A stretch of DNA of 64,000 nt, taken from assembly GCA_046349395.1 (NCBI GenBank), contig JAXMCK010000003.1, forward strand, positions 248,001 through 312,000, in the 5' to 3' direction. The DNA comes from JAXMCK01 sp046349395. GTDB taxonomy: Bacteria > Pseudomonadota > Alphaproteobacteria > Geminicoccales > Geminicoccaceae. A program made the position numbers and the translations under genes. This document shows, one piece after another, positions 25,084-31,990 of this stretch. The notes below the pieces were generated by a model, which searched no databases, had not been told where the DNA came from, and worked only from the letters and a program-made list of their open reading frames with translations. Each line of letters opens with the position of its first letter. Within the stretch, counting starts at the first letter, position 1.

Positions 25084-26076
25084 ATGGCCGAGTATCAGAA
25101 CATCTTCAACCAGGTACAACTACGGGGCCCGCACTATGAAGGCATCCCGCTGGAGCCTAGCGGGCCCTTCACCAGGGTCGGCAAGGTAGGTACCGGCGGC
25201 CTCAGCTACTGGATGGGGAAGCTTGGCGACGCCCAGGTCGGACCGATCTACCTCGGTTGGCTGGGTCTAGCCTCCCTGCTGTGCGGCTTCATCGCCTTCG
25301 AGATCATCGGCCTGAACATGGCAGCGTCGGTGAACTGGAACCCGGTGCAGTTCGTGCGGCAGCTCTTCTGGCTGGCGCTCGAGCCGCCCCCGCCGGAGCT
25401 GGGTCTCACCATCATGCCCCCCTTGAATCAGGGTGGCTGGTGGCTGATGGCGGGCTTCTTCCTGACCACGTCGATCATCCTCTGGTGGTTCCGCGTCTAC
25501 CGTCGCGCTCGTGCCCTGAAAATGGGTACCCACGTCGCCTGGGCGTTCGCATCCGCCATCTGGCTGTATCTCGTGCTCGGGTTCATCCGGCCCATCCTGA
25601 TGGGCAGCTGGGGCGAGGCGGTGCCGTTCGGCATCTTCCCGCACCTCGACTGGACCGCGGCCTTCAGCATTCGGTACGGGAACCTCTTCTACAACCCGTT
25701 CCACATGCTCTCGATCGCCTTCCTCTACGGTTCGACGCTGCTGTTCGCCATGCACGGCGCCACGGTTCTGGCCACCAGCCGGTACGGGGCGGAGCGTGAG
25801 GTCGAGCAGATCATCGACCGCGGCACGGCCTTCGAGCGCGGTGCCCTCTTCTGGCGGTGGACGATGGGCTTCAACGCCACGGCCGAGTCGATCCATCGCT
25901 GGGCGTGGTGGTTCGCAGTGCTGACGACGCTTACGGGTGGCATCGGCATCCTGCTGACCGGCACCGTCGTCGACAACTGGTACCTCTGGGCGGTCAAGCA
26001 CGGCGTGGCACCCTCCTATCCGGCAGTCTTCGGCCCGATCGCCGATCCGGCCGCGGTGCAGGGAGCCGTCCAATGA
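25084..26076 (+). CDS. pufM: Reaction-centre M subunit PufM
   Basis: A 330-residue M subunit with an N-terminal extension (YQNIFNQVQLRGP) and five helices. Ligand positions include NPFHMLSIAFLYGS (special pair His), FAMHGATVLA and IHRWAWW (iron-binding His), and the glutamate-bearing loop between helices D and E. The C-terminal extension of about 20 residues beyond the fifth helix fits reaction centres carrying a tetraheme cytochrome. The stop overlaps pufC as ATGA. Confidence 0.98.
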   Translation: MAEYQNIFNQVQLRGPHYEGIPLEPSGPFTRVGKVGTGGLSYWMGKLGDAQVGPIYLGWLGLASLLCGFIAFEIIGLNMAASVNWNPVQFVRQLFWLALEPPPPELGLTIMPPLNQGGWWLMAGFFLTTSIILWWFRVYRRARALKMGTHVAWAFASAIWLYLVLGFIRPILMGSWGEAVPFGIFPHLDWTAAFSIRYGNLFYNPFHMLSIAFLYGSTLLFAMHGATVLATSRYGAEREVEQIIDRGTAFERGALFWRWTMGFNATAESIHRWAWWFAVLTTLTGGIGILLTGTVVDNWYLWAVKHGVAPSYPAVFGPIADPAAVQGAVQ

Positions 26077-27101
26077 ACACGAACAATCGGGTTCAGCTTG
26101 TCTGGGCGGCTGCCATCACCGGTGTCATCGCCGCCGGGTTGGTCTCGACCTTCGAGATGTGGCCCATGGAGACCATCCAGCGCGGCTACCGCGGTCTGGG
26201 CATGGAAGCGGTCTACAATCCGCGGACCGTCGCGCAGTTGCAGGTGGCGAACCAGCTGCCTGCAGTCATCGATCCGGTGGAGCCGGGTGGTACGAAGTCG
26301 TCCGAGGTCTACCAGAACGTTCCTGTTCTCGGAAACCTCGACGCGGACGAGTTCACCCGGCTGATGCAGGCGATCACCGAGTGGGTGTCGCCGGTGCAGG
26401 GCTGCGCCTACTGTCACAAGGACGGCGAAGACCTGTCATCCGACTCGCTCTACACGAAGGTCGTCGCGCGTCGGATGCTGCAGATGGTGCAGCACATCAA
26501 TGCGGACTGGAAATCCCACGTCGTCGCCACGGGCGTGACCTGCTACACCTGCCATCGGGGCAACCCGGTGCCGCAGAACATCTGGTTCACGAACCCCGGA
26601 CCGCGGACGGCACCTGGCTCTCTGGGTAACCGGGCCGGCCAGAACTACCCGTCCGTGACGGCGGCCTACAGCTCGCTTCCGTTCGACCCACTCACGCCGT
26701 TCCTGCTCGAGAACAACAATATCCGCGTCGAGGGCAACACGGCACTCCCGACGACGAACCGGAAGTCCATCAAGCAGGCCGAGTGGACCTACAGCTTGAT
26801 GATGCACATCTCCAAGGGTCTGGGGGTGAACTGCACCTACTGCCACAACACGCGGGCCTTCCCGCAGTGGGGGCAGAGTTCGCCACCGCGCGTCACCGCT
26901 TGGCACGGGATCCAGATGACCCGCAGCTTGAACGTCGACTACCTGGTGCCCCTCGGGAGCCAGTTGCCGGCGAACCGGCTCGGACCTCTCGGCGATCCGC
27001 CCAAGGTCGACTGCACGACGTGTCACGCCGGTGTTTACAAGCCGTTGTTCGGCGCCAGCATGCTCAAAGACTATCCGGAGCTCGCTGGACCGTTGCAGTA
27101 A
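26073..27101 (+). CDS. pufC: Reaction-centre tetraheme cytochrome c subunit PufC
   Basis: A 342-residue periplasmic cytochrome that re-reduces the photo-oxidised special pair. Four CxxCH haem sites are present at residues 111-115, 157-161, 254-258 and 314-318. The N-terminus (about residues 9-28) is hydrophobic but has no lipobox Cys, so it looks like an uncleaved signal anchor rather than a lipoprotein. Translationally coupled to pufM. Its presence and the lack of pufX fit a closed, cytochrome-bearing core complex. Confidence 0.97.
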   Translation: MNTNNRVQLVWAAAITGVIAAGLVSTFEMWPMETIQRGYRGLGMEAVYNPRTVAQLQVANQLPAVIDPVEPGGTKSSEVYQNVPVLGNLDADEFTRLMQAITEWVSPVQGCAYCHKDGEDLSSDSLYTKVVARRMLQMVQHINADWKSHVVATGVTCYTCHRGNPVPQNIWFTNPGPRTAPGSLGNRAGQNYPSVTAAYSSLPFDPLTPFLLENNNIRVEGNTALPTTNRKSIKQAEWTYSLMMHISKGLGVNCTYCHNTRAFPQWGQSSPPRVTAWHGIQMTRSLNVDYLVPLGSQLPANRLGPLGDPPKVDCTTCHAGVYKPLFGASMLKDYPELAGPLQ

Positions 27102-27131
27102 ACGGCAGCGGAACGGCACAAAGGAGGGAGC

Positions 27132-27503
27132 ATGATGTTGCGCGCGGCAGTGTTCGGAGGAGTGCTCGGGGCCTTGGCCCTGGCCGCCTCCGGAGCCAAG
27201 GCACAGGACACGTACGATAATCCGGCCTCGGACGACGTGCCTTGTGTGGTGGTGTCTCACTATGAGGCGAAGCCCGTAAAGAACGCCGGTCCCGGCCATT
27301 ATCACGCGATCGTAACGCTTGAGAATGTCTGTGACCGGTCGATGGAGGCACGCCTGTGCCTGGCGATGAGGGATCTCGTCGCGAAGGACGAGGACCGGTG
27401 CTTCGCCGGGGTGGTGCGGCCGAGGGGCTACGCCACGGTCAACATCCCCGACGCTGCGGTGCGCGTCGTGGACAAGACGCTGCAGTGGCGTTACGCGCCC
27501 TGA
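27132..27503 (+). CDS. Periplasmic four-cysteine protein of the puf operon, function unknown
   Basis: A 123-residue protein 30 bp after pufC, preceded by GGAGGGAG. A typical signal peptide ends at about AKA-24. The mature domain has four Cys (38, 67, 76, 90), which could form two disulfides, an N-terminal His-rich patch (HY, GHYH at residues 43-44 and 55-58), and a beta-strand-rich pattern. I do not recognise the family; it is not PufX and has no CxxCH. The strong terminator follows 58 bp after its stop, so it is the last gene of the puf transcript. It should sit in the periplasm near PufC. Confidence 0.75.
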   Translation: MMLRAAVFGGVLGALALAASGAKAQDTYDNPASDDVPCVVVSHYEAKPVKNAGPGHYHAIVTLENVCDRSMEARLCLAMRDLVAKDEDRCFAGVVRPRGYATVNIPDAAVRVVDKTLQWRYAP

Positions 27504-27561
27504 GGCATCAACGGGTCGGCGTTGGGGGGTAATCAGCGCCCGACCCTGGAGAACGACGAAG

Positions 27562-27608
27562 ACGCCCCGGCACGGTGGGACCACTCCCACCTCCCGCCGG
27601 GGCGTTTT
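27562..27608 (+). terminator. Rho-independent terminator of the puf operon
   Basis: A long two-part hairpin: outer 10-bp stem ACGCCCCGGC/GCCGGGGCGT (27562-27571 with 27596-27605), inner 7-bp stem GGTGGGA/TCCCACC (27574-27580 with 27585-27591), followed by a T-run (27605-27608). It lies downstream of the four-cysteine gene and has no competing gene on either strand. Confidence 0.85.
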
Positions 27609-27765
27609 CGATTCCAAGATCCGGGAGCCGACCGCCAAACTCTGAAATCCGCTCGTGGATCCGGGGCATGTTACTTGGCGGTCTCGATGTCGGATCCCAG
27701 CATGTGGTGGCGCGTCTTGCCACCTACGTCATGTACCTTGGCGTCTGGACATTGCAGGGTCGAAA

Positions 27766-27804
27766 AGGATCTTGATCCTAGATCATTGAAGGACTATAGT
27801 CCTT
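27766..27804. promoter_or_regulatory. Two palindromes upstream of the 221-residue gene
   Basis: A 14-bp palindrome AGGATC-TT-GATCCT (27766-27779) and a perfect 16-bp palindrome AAGGACTA/TAGTCCTT (27789-27804) have centres 24 bp apart. The second ends 6 bp before the ATG at 27811. Between them, TTGAT-N5-ATCA resembles an FNR box but with the wrong spacing. They look like operators for an autoregulated DNA-binding protein; no known consensus is claimed. The rest of 27504-27810 holds only the puf terminator. Confidence 0.55.
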
Positions 27805-27810
27805 GGCGTC

Positions 27811-28476
27811 ATGTCGCGTCGCTCGTCCGCTGCACCCTACCCGACCCGGCCGGTCGTCTCCGGCCGCAAGGCCATGGCGATGCGCCGTGTCGCGGCGGGA
27901 CAGGATCCGGTGACGGCCGCGAGAGCGGCCCGGCTCTCGGCCGACGAGGTCCGGTCGATGCTGGCCGACGGCGGCGTCGGGCGGGTCCTGGCGACCTGGC
28001 GCGACCTGCTCTCGCTGGCCGACACGGTGCGGCTGTACCTCGTGCGCTTCCTCAGCATGTCCGTCGTGCTCGAGGCCATCGAGGAGCGCGAGCCCCGCAT
28101 CTGCATCTGGCTCTTCCACGAAAGCCAGCGCGGCCGCGATCCGTTCGAGGTGCTGGCCCAGTCGGTCCTGCGCATGCTGACGCGAGCGCCTCGTGAGCCC
28201 AGCGACCGGCCGCCGCCGACCCCGCCCGGTCAGCGTGAATGCGATCCGATGTCGGACGCCTATGCGGCCCGCGCCCGCCTGCGCATCCTCGCCCAGCTTC
28301 GGATGCGCGTGATCGAGGAGATCGCGTCGCGCCGCGCCGACCTGCTCGAAGACCTCGGCCACGATCCCGCGAAGCCCGCCCCGGCCTCCCTCGACTGGGT
28401 TCCCGGTCTCGACCTCCCGCCGATGCCGAAGGACGCGGCCGGGACACCGGTGCCGGAACCGCGCGCCGGGCCGTAG
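27811..28476 (+). CDS. Unrecognised 221-residue protein, possible helix-turn-helix
   Basis: A 221-residue, mostly helical, Arg/Ala-rich protein. Residues about 18-52 (GRKAMAMRRVAAGQDPVTAA onward) have the rhythm of a helix-turn-helix of the kind found in homeodomain-like or terminase-small-subunit proteins. A central helical block (LYLVRFLSMSVVLEAIEERE, then ICIWLFHESQRG) and a Pro-rich linker follow, then another helical region and a Pro-rich tail. It lies alone between the puf terminator and bchJ. The two palindromes just before its start favour a DNA-binding, self-regulating role. No family is recognised. Confidence 0.6.
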   Translation: MSRRSSAAPYPTRPVVSGRKAMAMRRVAAGQDPVTAARAARLSADEVRSMLADGGVGRVLATWRDLLSLADTVRLYLVRFLSMSVVLEAIEEREPRICIWLFHESQRGRDPFEVLAQSVLRMLTRAPREPSDRPPPTPPGQRECDPMSDAYAARARLRILAQLRMRVIEEIASRRADLLEDLGHDPAKPAPASLDWVPGLDLPPMPKDAAGTPVPEPRAGP

Positions 28477-28799
28477 CGGGAGGCGAACCAACCTCGTCCT
28501 GCCCCCGACCTCTAACCAATCCGCCCGTCCTCACCAGCCCCCGGCCGATCGGCCGCCCGGGGCCGATGCCGATTGGCCAGGGCGCAAAGTGGCGTCCCGA
28601 TCGATGGCGTGCTCTGGTGCGTTGTCGCGCGGGGTGGGAACGCTAGCCTTGAGTAGGCCGAAAGCTGGGGCGTAACGAGGACTCTGGACCATGTTCGGTC
28701 CGACCGAACGCGGTCATGGCGTGTGCGCCGACCGGAGCTTCAATTGCGTTATGAAGCGCCTTCGCGGAAGACACGAATCGGCCGAAGCTCGGCTCGGAG
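28477..28799. other. Intergenic region, no gene seen
   Basis: These 323 bp separate the 221-residue gene from the convergent bchJ. They contain a GC-rich palindrome around 28541-28556 (CGGCCGATCGGCCG) and a 17-base inverted repeat GTTCGGTC-C-GACCGAAC (28693-28709). Neither is followed by a T-run. They may act as two-way transcription barriers. No coding signal or PpsR box was seen. Confidence 0.5.
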
Positions 28800-29390
28800 C
28801 TACCAGTCCACCCGGAAAGTGCAGGCCGGCGCGCCCATCGCTCGGCAGGCCGTCTCGCGGACGGAGGTGGCCGGAGCGACAATGACCTGGAACAGCCGCT
28901 GGAAGGTGCCCGCGTAGAAGGTGCACAGCGGTGCGTCCGCCGGCGTCTCGCGGCACAGCGGGCAGTTGTGGACCGTCAGGATCGCCGGCCGACCGGGCTC
29001 GATGCTCAGCTCGCCACTGCCGACGAAGGTCCACGAGTTCTTGCCGATGGCGGCGAGCAGGGCGCGGCTCGCGAGCCTTGACGGCAGCAGCCGAAGAACG
29101 CGCTGCACCAGGTCAGGAATTCGGTTGGCGAGGAGATAGTCGCCGGTCCGCCTCCCAGCCTCCTGGGCGATGTCGATCGCTTGTGTAACGCCCAGCGAGC
29201 GGCGCAGGACAGTATGCAGGCGGATGACGTCCGCCTCGGGCACCATGGTCGTCGGCGGCGCGTCGAGCGCTGCTGCGAGGTCGGCTTGTGTGAAGATGTC
29301 CCGACAAACGTCGTGGCCGAGACGCGCTTTCAGCGTCTCGGCCACCTGGATCAGCGCATTGGGCCCGATGCGGGCACCGTTGCCGGTCAA
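28800..29390 (-). CDS. bchJ: BchJ, V4R-domain bacteriochlorophyll synthesis protein
   Basis: A 196-residue protein with a C-terminal V4R (4-vinyl-reductase) domain holding several Cys: HNCPLC, APLCTFY, ETACRAMGAPAC. BchJ was first named for 4-vinyl reduction of (proto)chlorophyllide; later work on other organisms suggests a supporting role in Mg-protoporphyrin handling. The TTG start overlaps the bchE stop (TTGA), which is strong evidence for coupling. The cysteine spacing would suit metal or haem binding. Confidence 0.88.
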   Translation of the reverse strand: MTGNGARIGPNALIQVAETLKARLGHDVCRDIFTQADLAAALDAPPTTMVPEADVIRLHTVLRRSLGVTQAIDIAQEAGRRTGDYLLANRIPDLVQRVLRLLPSRLASRALLAAIGKNSWTFVGSGELSIEPGRPAILTVHNCPLCRETPADAPLCTFYAGTFQRLFQVIVAPATSVRETACRAMGAPACTFRVDW

Positions 29391-31012
29391 TGGAGACTCA
29401 TCTCCTCCTCGGACATCTGCTCGGTGCCGCCGCCGCAGGCCATGACCTTCTGCTGCTCGCGCTTCTTTTCCTGCTTGGCGATGTCACGCTTCACGCGCTT
29501 GTCGGCGACCGCCTTCCAGTCGCCCGAGGCCGCACGCTCCAGCGTGCGCTGCGGATCGAAGCCGAAGTCGACCTTGTTCTTCGACTGCGGGCCCCAATAG
29601 CCGACACGTCCGAGATCGTAGAACTTCCGCTGGAAGCCGCTCTTCAGGAACGCCTTCAGGCAGCCCAGCATGTACTTCCGCCTCACCTTGTCCCTGATCC
29701 AGGGATAGCTGAGGAAGCTCTTGCGCATGTAGAAGCGGCGATAGTTGTGCATGACGCGGTCGAGCAGCTCGGGCCGCTCCATCGCATCCGGCTTCACGAT
29801 CGGCGTGACGAAGTTGTATTTGTCGAAGTCGTAGATTTCGACCTTGTCGCCGAGCTCCTTGTAGAGGTCGGTGAACGGCCAGGGCGTGTACATCGACCAG
29901 TTCGCCATGTCCGGCTTCCAGTCGAGCGCCATCTGGTAGGTCTCTTCGAGCGTCTCGACGGTCTCGTTCTCGAGGCCGACGATGAACTGCGCCTCGCTGA
30001 CGATGCCGTTCTTGCGCAGCAGGTCGATCGCCTTCTTGTTCTGCGCGACCGTGGTCTCCTTGCGGAAGCGGTCGAGCTTCAGTTGGGCGGCGGCCTCGGT
30101 GCCGAGCGAGACGTGGATCAGTCCGGCGCGGCGGTAGAGGGGCAGGAGGGCCTCGTCGCGCAGGATGTCGGTGACGCGCGTATTGATGCCCCAGAGCACC
30201 GGCAGCGCCCGGCGCTCCATCTCCTCGCAGAACTCGACGAACTTCTTGCGATGGATCGTCGGTTCCTCGTCCGCCAGGATGAAGAATCCGACGCCGTGGT
30301 TACGCACGAGATCCTCGATCTCGTCGACGACCTTCTTGGGATCACGGACGCGGTAGTTGCGCCAGAACTTCCACTGCGAGCAGAAGCTGCAGGTGAACGG
30401 GCAGCCGCGGGCGAAGTTCGGGACCGCCACCCGCGTGTTCATCGGGATGTAGTTGTACTTTTCCCACTCGAGGATGCTCCAGTCCGGCATGATCGTGTCG
30501 ACGTCCGCGATCGGCGGTTCCGCCGGGGTCGCCTTGATCTTGCCGCCGTCGGCATAGGCGATGCCGTGGACCTTCTCGCGGTCCACCGGCCACCGACCCT
30601 CGTCGACGGTGCGGACGAGATTGACCAGAACGGCCTCACCCTCGCCGCGCACGATCACATCCACCCACGGTGCCTCGGTCAGCACCTGCTGGTACATGAA
30701 GGTGGCATGGATGCCGCCTAGGACGGTCACCGAGTCGGGATGGACCTCCTTGGCGATCTCGAGCAGGCGCTCGGCCTTGTAGATCGACGGGGTGATCGCG
30801 GTGACGCCGACGATGTCGGCATTCGCCTCCGCTATCAGTTCCCGAACCCGATCTTCCGACAGATCGTTGGTCATCGCGTCGATGAACAGGACGTCGTCGT
30901 AGCCGGCATTCCGCAGCGCTCCTGCGAGATACGCGGCCCATGCCGGTGGCCAGTTGCCCGCGATCTCGGCACCGCCGGAGTGGTAATTGGGGTGCATCAA
31001 GAGAACTCGCAT
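29387..31012 (-). CDS. bchE: Anaerobic Mg-protoporphyrin IX monomethyl ester cyclase BchE
   Basis: A 541-residue B12-dependent radical SAM enzyme that forms ring E without O2, taking oxygen from water. The N-terminal cobalamin-binding domain holds MRVLLMHPNYHSGGAEIAGN and VLGGIHATFMY. The radical SAM motif CPFTCSFC places the cluster Cys at 204, 208 and 211. It ends with a short Cys/Gly-rich tail. The ATG at 31012 is chosen by family N-terminus; the frame is open to 31246. A perfect FNR box lies 65 bp before the ATG, fitting anaerobic expression. Forms an operon with bchJ. Confidence 0.97.
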   Translation of the reverse strand: MRVLLMHPNYHSGGAEIAGNWPPAWAAYLAGALRNAGYDDVLFIDAMTNDLSEDRVRELIAEANADIVGVTAITPSIYKAERLLEIAKEVHPDSVTVLGGIHATFMYQQVLTEAPWVDVIVRGEGEAVLVNLVRTVDEGRWPVDREKVHGIAYADGGKIKATPAEPPIADVDTIMPDWSILEWEKYNYIPMNTRVAVPNFARGCPFTCSFCSQWKFWRNYRVRDPKKVVDEIEDLVRNHGVGFFILADEEPTIHRKKFVEFCEEMERRALPVLWGINTRVTDILRDEALLPLYRRAGLIHVSLGTEAAAQLKLDRFRKETTVAQNKKAIDLLRKNGIVSEAQFIVGLENETVETLEETYQMALDWKPDMANWSMYTPWPFTDLYKELGDKVEIYDFDKYNFVTPIVKPDAMERPELLDRVMHNYRRFYMRKSFLSYPWIRDKVRRKYMLGCLKAFLKSGFQRKFYDLGRVGYWGPQSKNKVDFGFDPQRTLERAASGDWKAVADKRVKRDIAKQEKKREQQKVMACGGGTEQMSEEEMSLH

Positions 31013-31076
31013 CGACCCGCTCCCCGGCGCCGTTGTTGCTGCCGCCGTGATCCTAGAGCCGTGCGGTGAAACGTCA

Positions 31077-31090
31077 TTGATCCAGATCAA
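31077..31090. promoter_or_regulatory. FNR/FnrL box upstream of bchE
   Basis: A perfect TTGAT-CCAG-ATCAA dyad, the FNR/FnrL consensus, centred about 71 bp before the bchE ATG. FnrL control of bchE under low oxygen is known in Rhodobacter relatives. The divergent heme oxygenase gene starts about 190 bp away and could also be affected. No other perfect FNR box was noticed in the cluster. Confidence 0.85.
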
Positions 31091-31279
31091 ATGACGGCGG
31101 ATTTGCCGATGTCTCTCGCAGGCCAAATCGATGTGGCGGCCCAGCTCGTTTCGTCGCCGCAAATGATTCCGTGATCGGCGGGGCAAATGAACATTCGGAA
31201 AATTTGATAGACCTGCGGTCGCTTGCCGATCAATTCGGTGGCACATACCTCTTCAGCGGAACGAGACTGAACGCTGGCG

Positions 31280-31990
31280 GTGCCAAGTGCGCGCCGCTTC
31301 GATCGAAGAGGGTGCTGGATCGTCTTGGTCACGGCGACGAAGGGGGCAGTAGGTCAGCTGGCATGTGAGCGGCGTGGCGATCGTCCGCTGTCCAGCCAAC
31401 TCGCCGAGTCCACGCGCGAGTTGCATCGCGTCGCCGAGCGGACGGGGTTCATCGCCGAGTTGCTTCGGGGCCGGGCGAGCCGAAAAGCCTACCTGCATTA
31501 TCTCAGCTGCCTGCAGCCGGTGTACGAGGCTCTGGAACGAGGCCTCGAGCGGACCGATTTCGTCGACCTGGCTGCGCGAGAGTTGCGTCGCAGCACCGCC
31601 ATTGCAGCCGACCTCGAAGTCTTGGGGGCGTCGTGGCGTCCGGTGGTCCTGCCCGCGGCGCGGGCCTACGCCACCCGCATCTCATGGCTGAGCCGGACCC
31701 ACCCCGCCCGGCTCGCTGCACACTCCTACGTTCGCTACATGGGCGATCTCAGTGGCGGTCGCGTGATGCGAGGGCTCCTGGAGAAGACCCTGCTTCTCCA
31801 AAGGTCCGAACTGGCCTTTCACGAGTTCCCCGAGATCCCTGACCCCGCAACGTTCAAGAACAACTACAGAGGGCTACTCGATAGAGTCGGTCGTTCAGCA
31901 GAGCGACCGTCGACCATACTAGACGAAGCTCAACTGGCGTTTCGCTACAATATCGAGTTGTCGGTAGCGATCAGTGACGCTGTCCGATAG
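31280..31990 (+). CDS. bphO: Biliverdin-producing heme oxygenase
   Basis: A heme oxygenase that opens haem to biliverdin, the chromophore of the neighbouring bacteriophytochrome. The proximal His is in STRELHRVAE (His49 from the GTG at 31280), and the distal helix YMGDLSGGR is intact. The start is uncertain: the family normally begins only about 10 residues before STRELH. Options are the GTG at 31280 (236 residues) or the TTG at 31325 (221). The stop abuts the end of bphP, which faces it. Co-location with bphP is the usual bphO-bphP pairing. Confidence 0.9.
   Translation: MPSARRFDRRGCWIVLVTATKGAVGQLACERRGDRPLSSQLAESTRELHRVAERTGFIAELLRGRASRKAYLHYLSCLQPVYEALERGLERTDFVDLAARELRRSTAIAADLEVLGASWRPVVLPAARAYATRISWLSRTHPARLAAHSYVRYMGDLSGGRVMRGLLEKTLLLQRSELAFHEFPEIPDPATFKNNYRGLLDRVGRSAERPSTILDEAQLAFRYNIELSVAISDAVR

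Noticed and set aside
27773..27787. FNR-like dyad TTGAT-N5-ATCA before the 221-residue gene
   Set aside because: The spacer is 5 instead of 4 and the last base differs. The overlapping perfect palindromes explain the symmetry better.
28541..28709. GC-rich palindromes as origin, attachment site or CRISPR-like repeat
   Set aside because: Two unrelated short palindromes only; no repeat array, no integrase or transposase, no direct duplications found.
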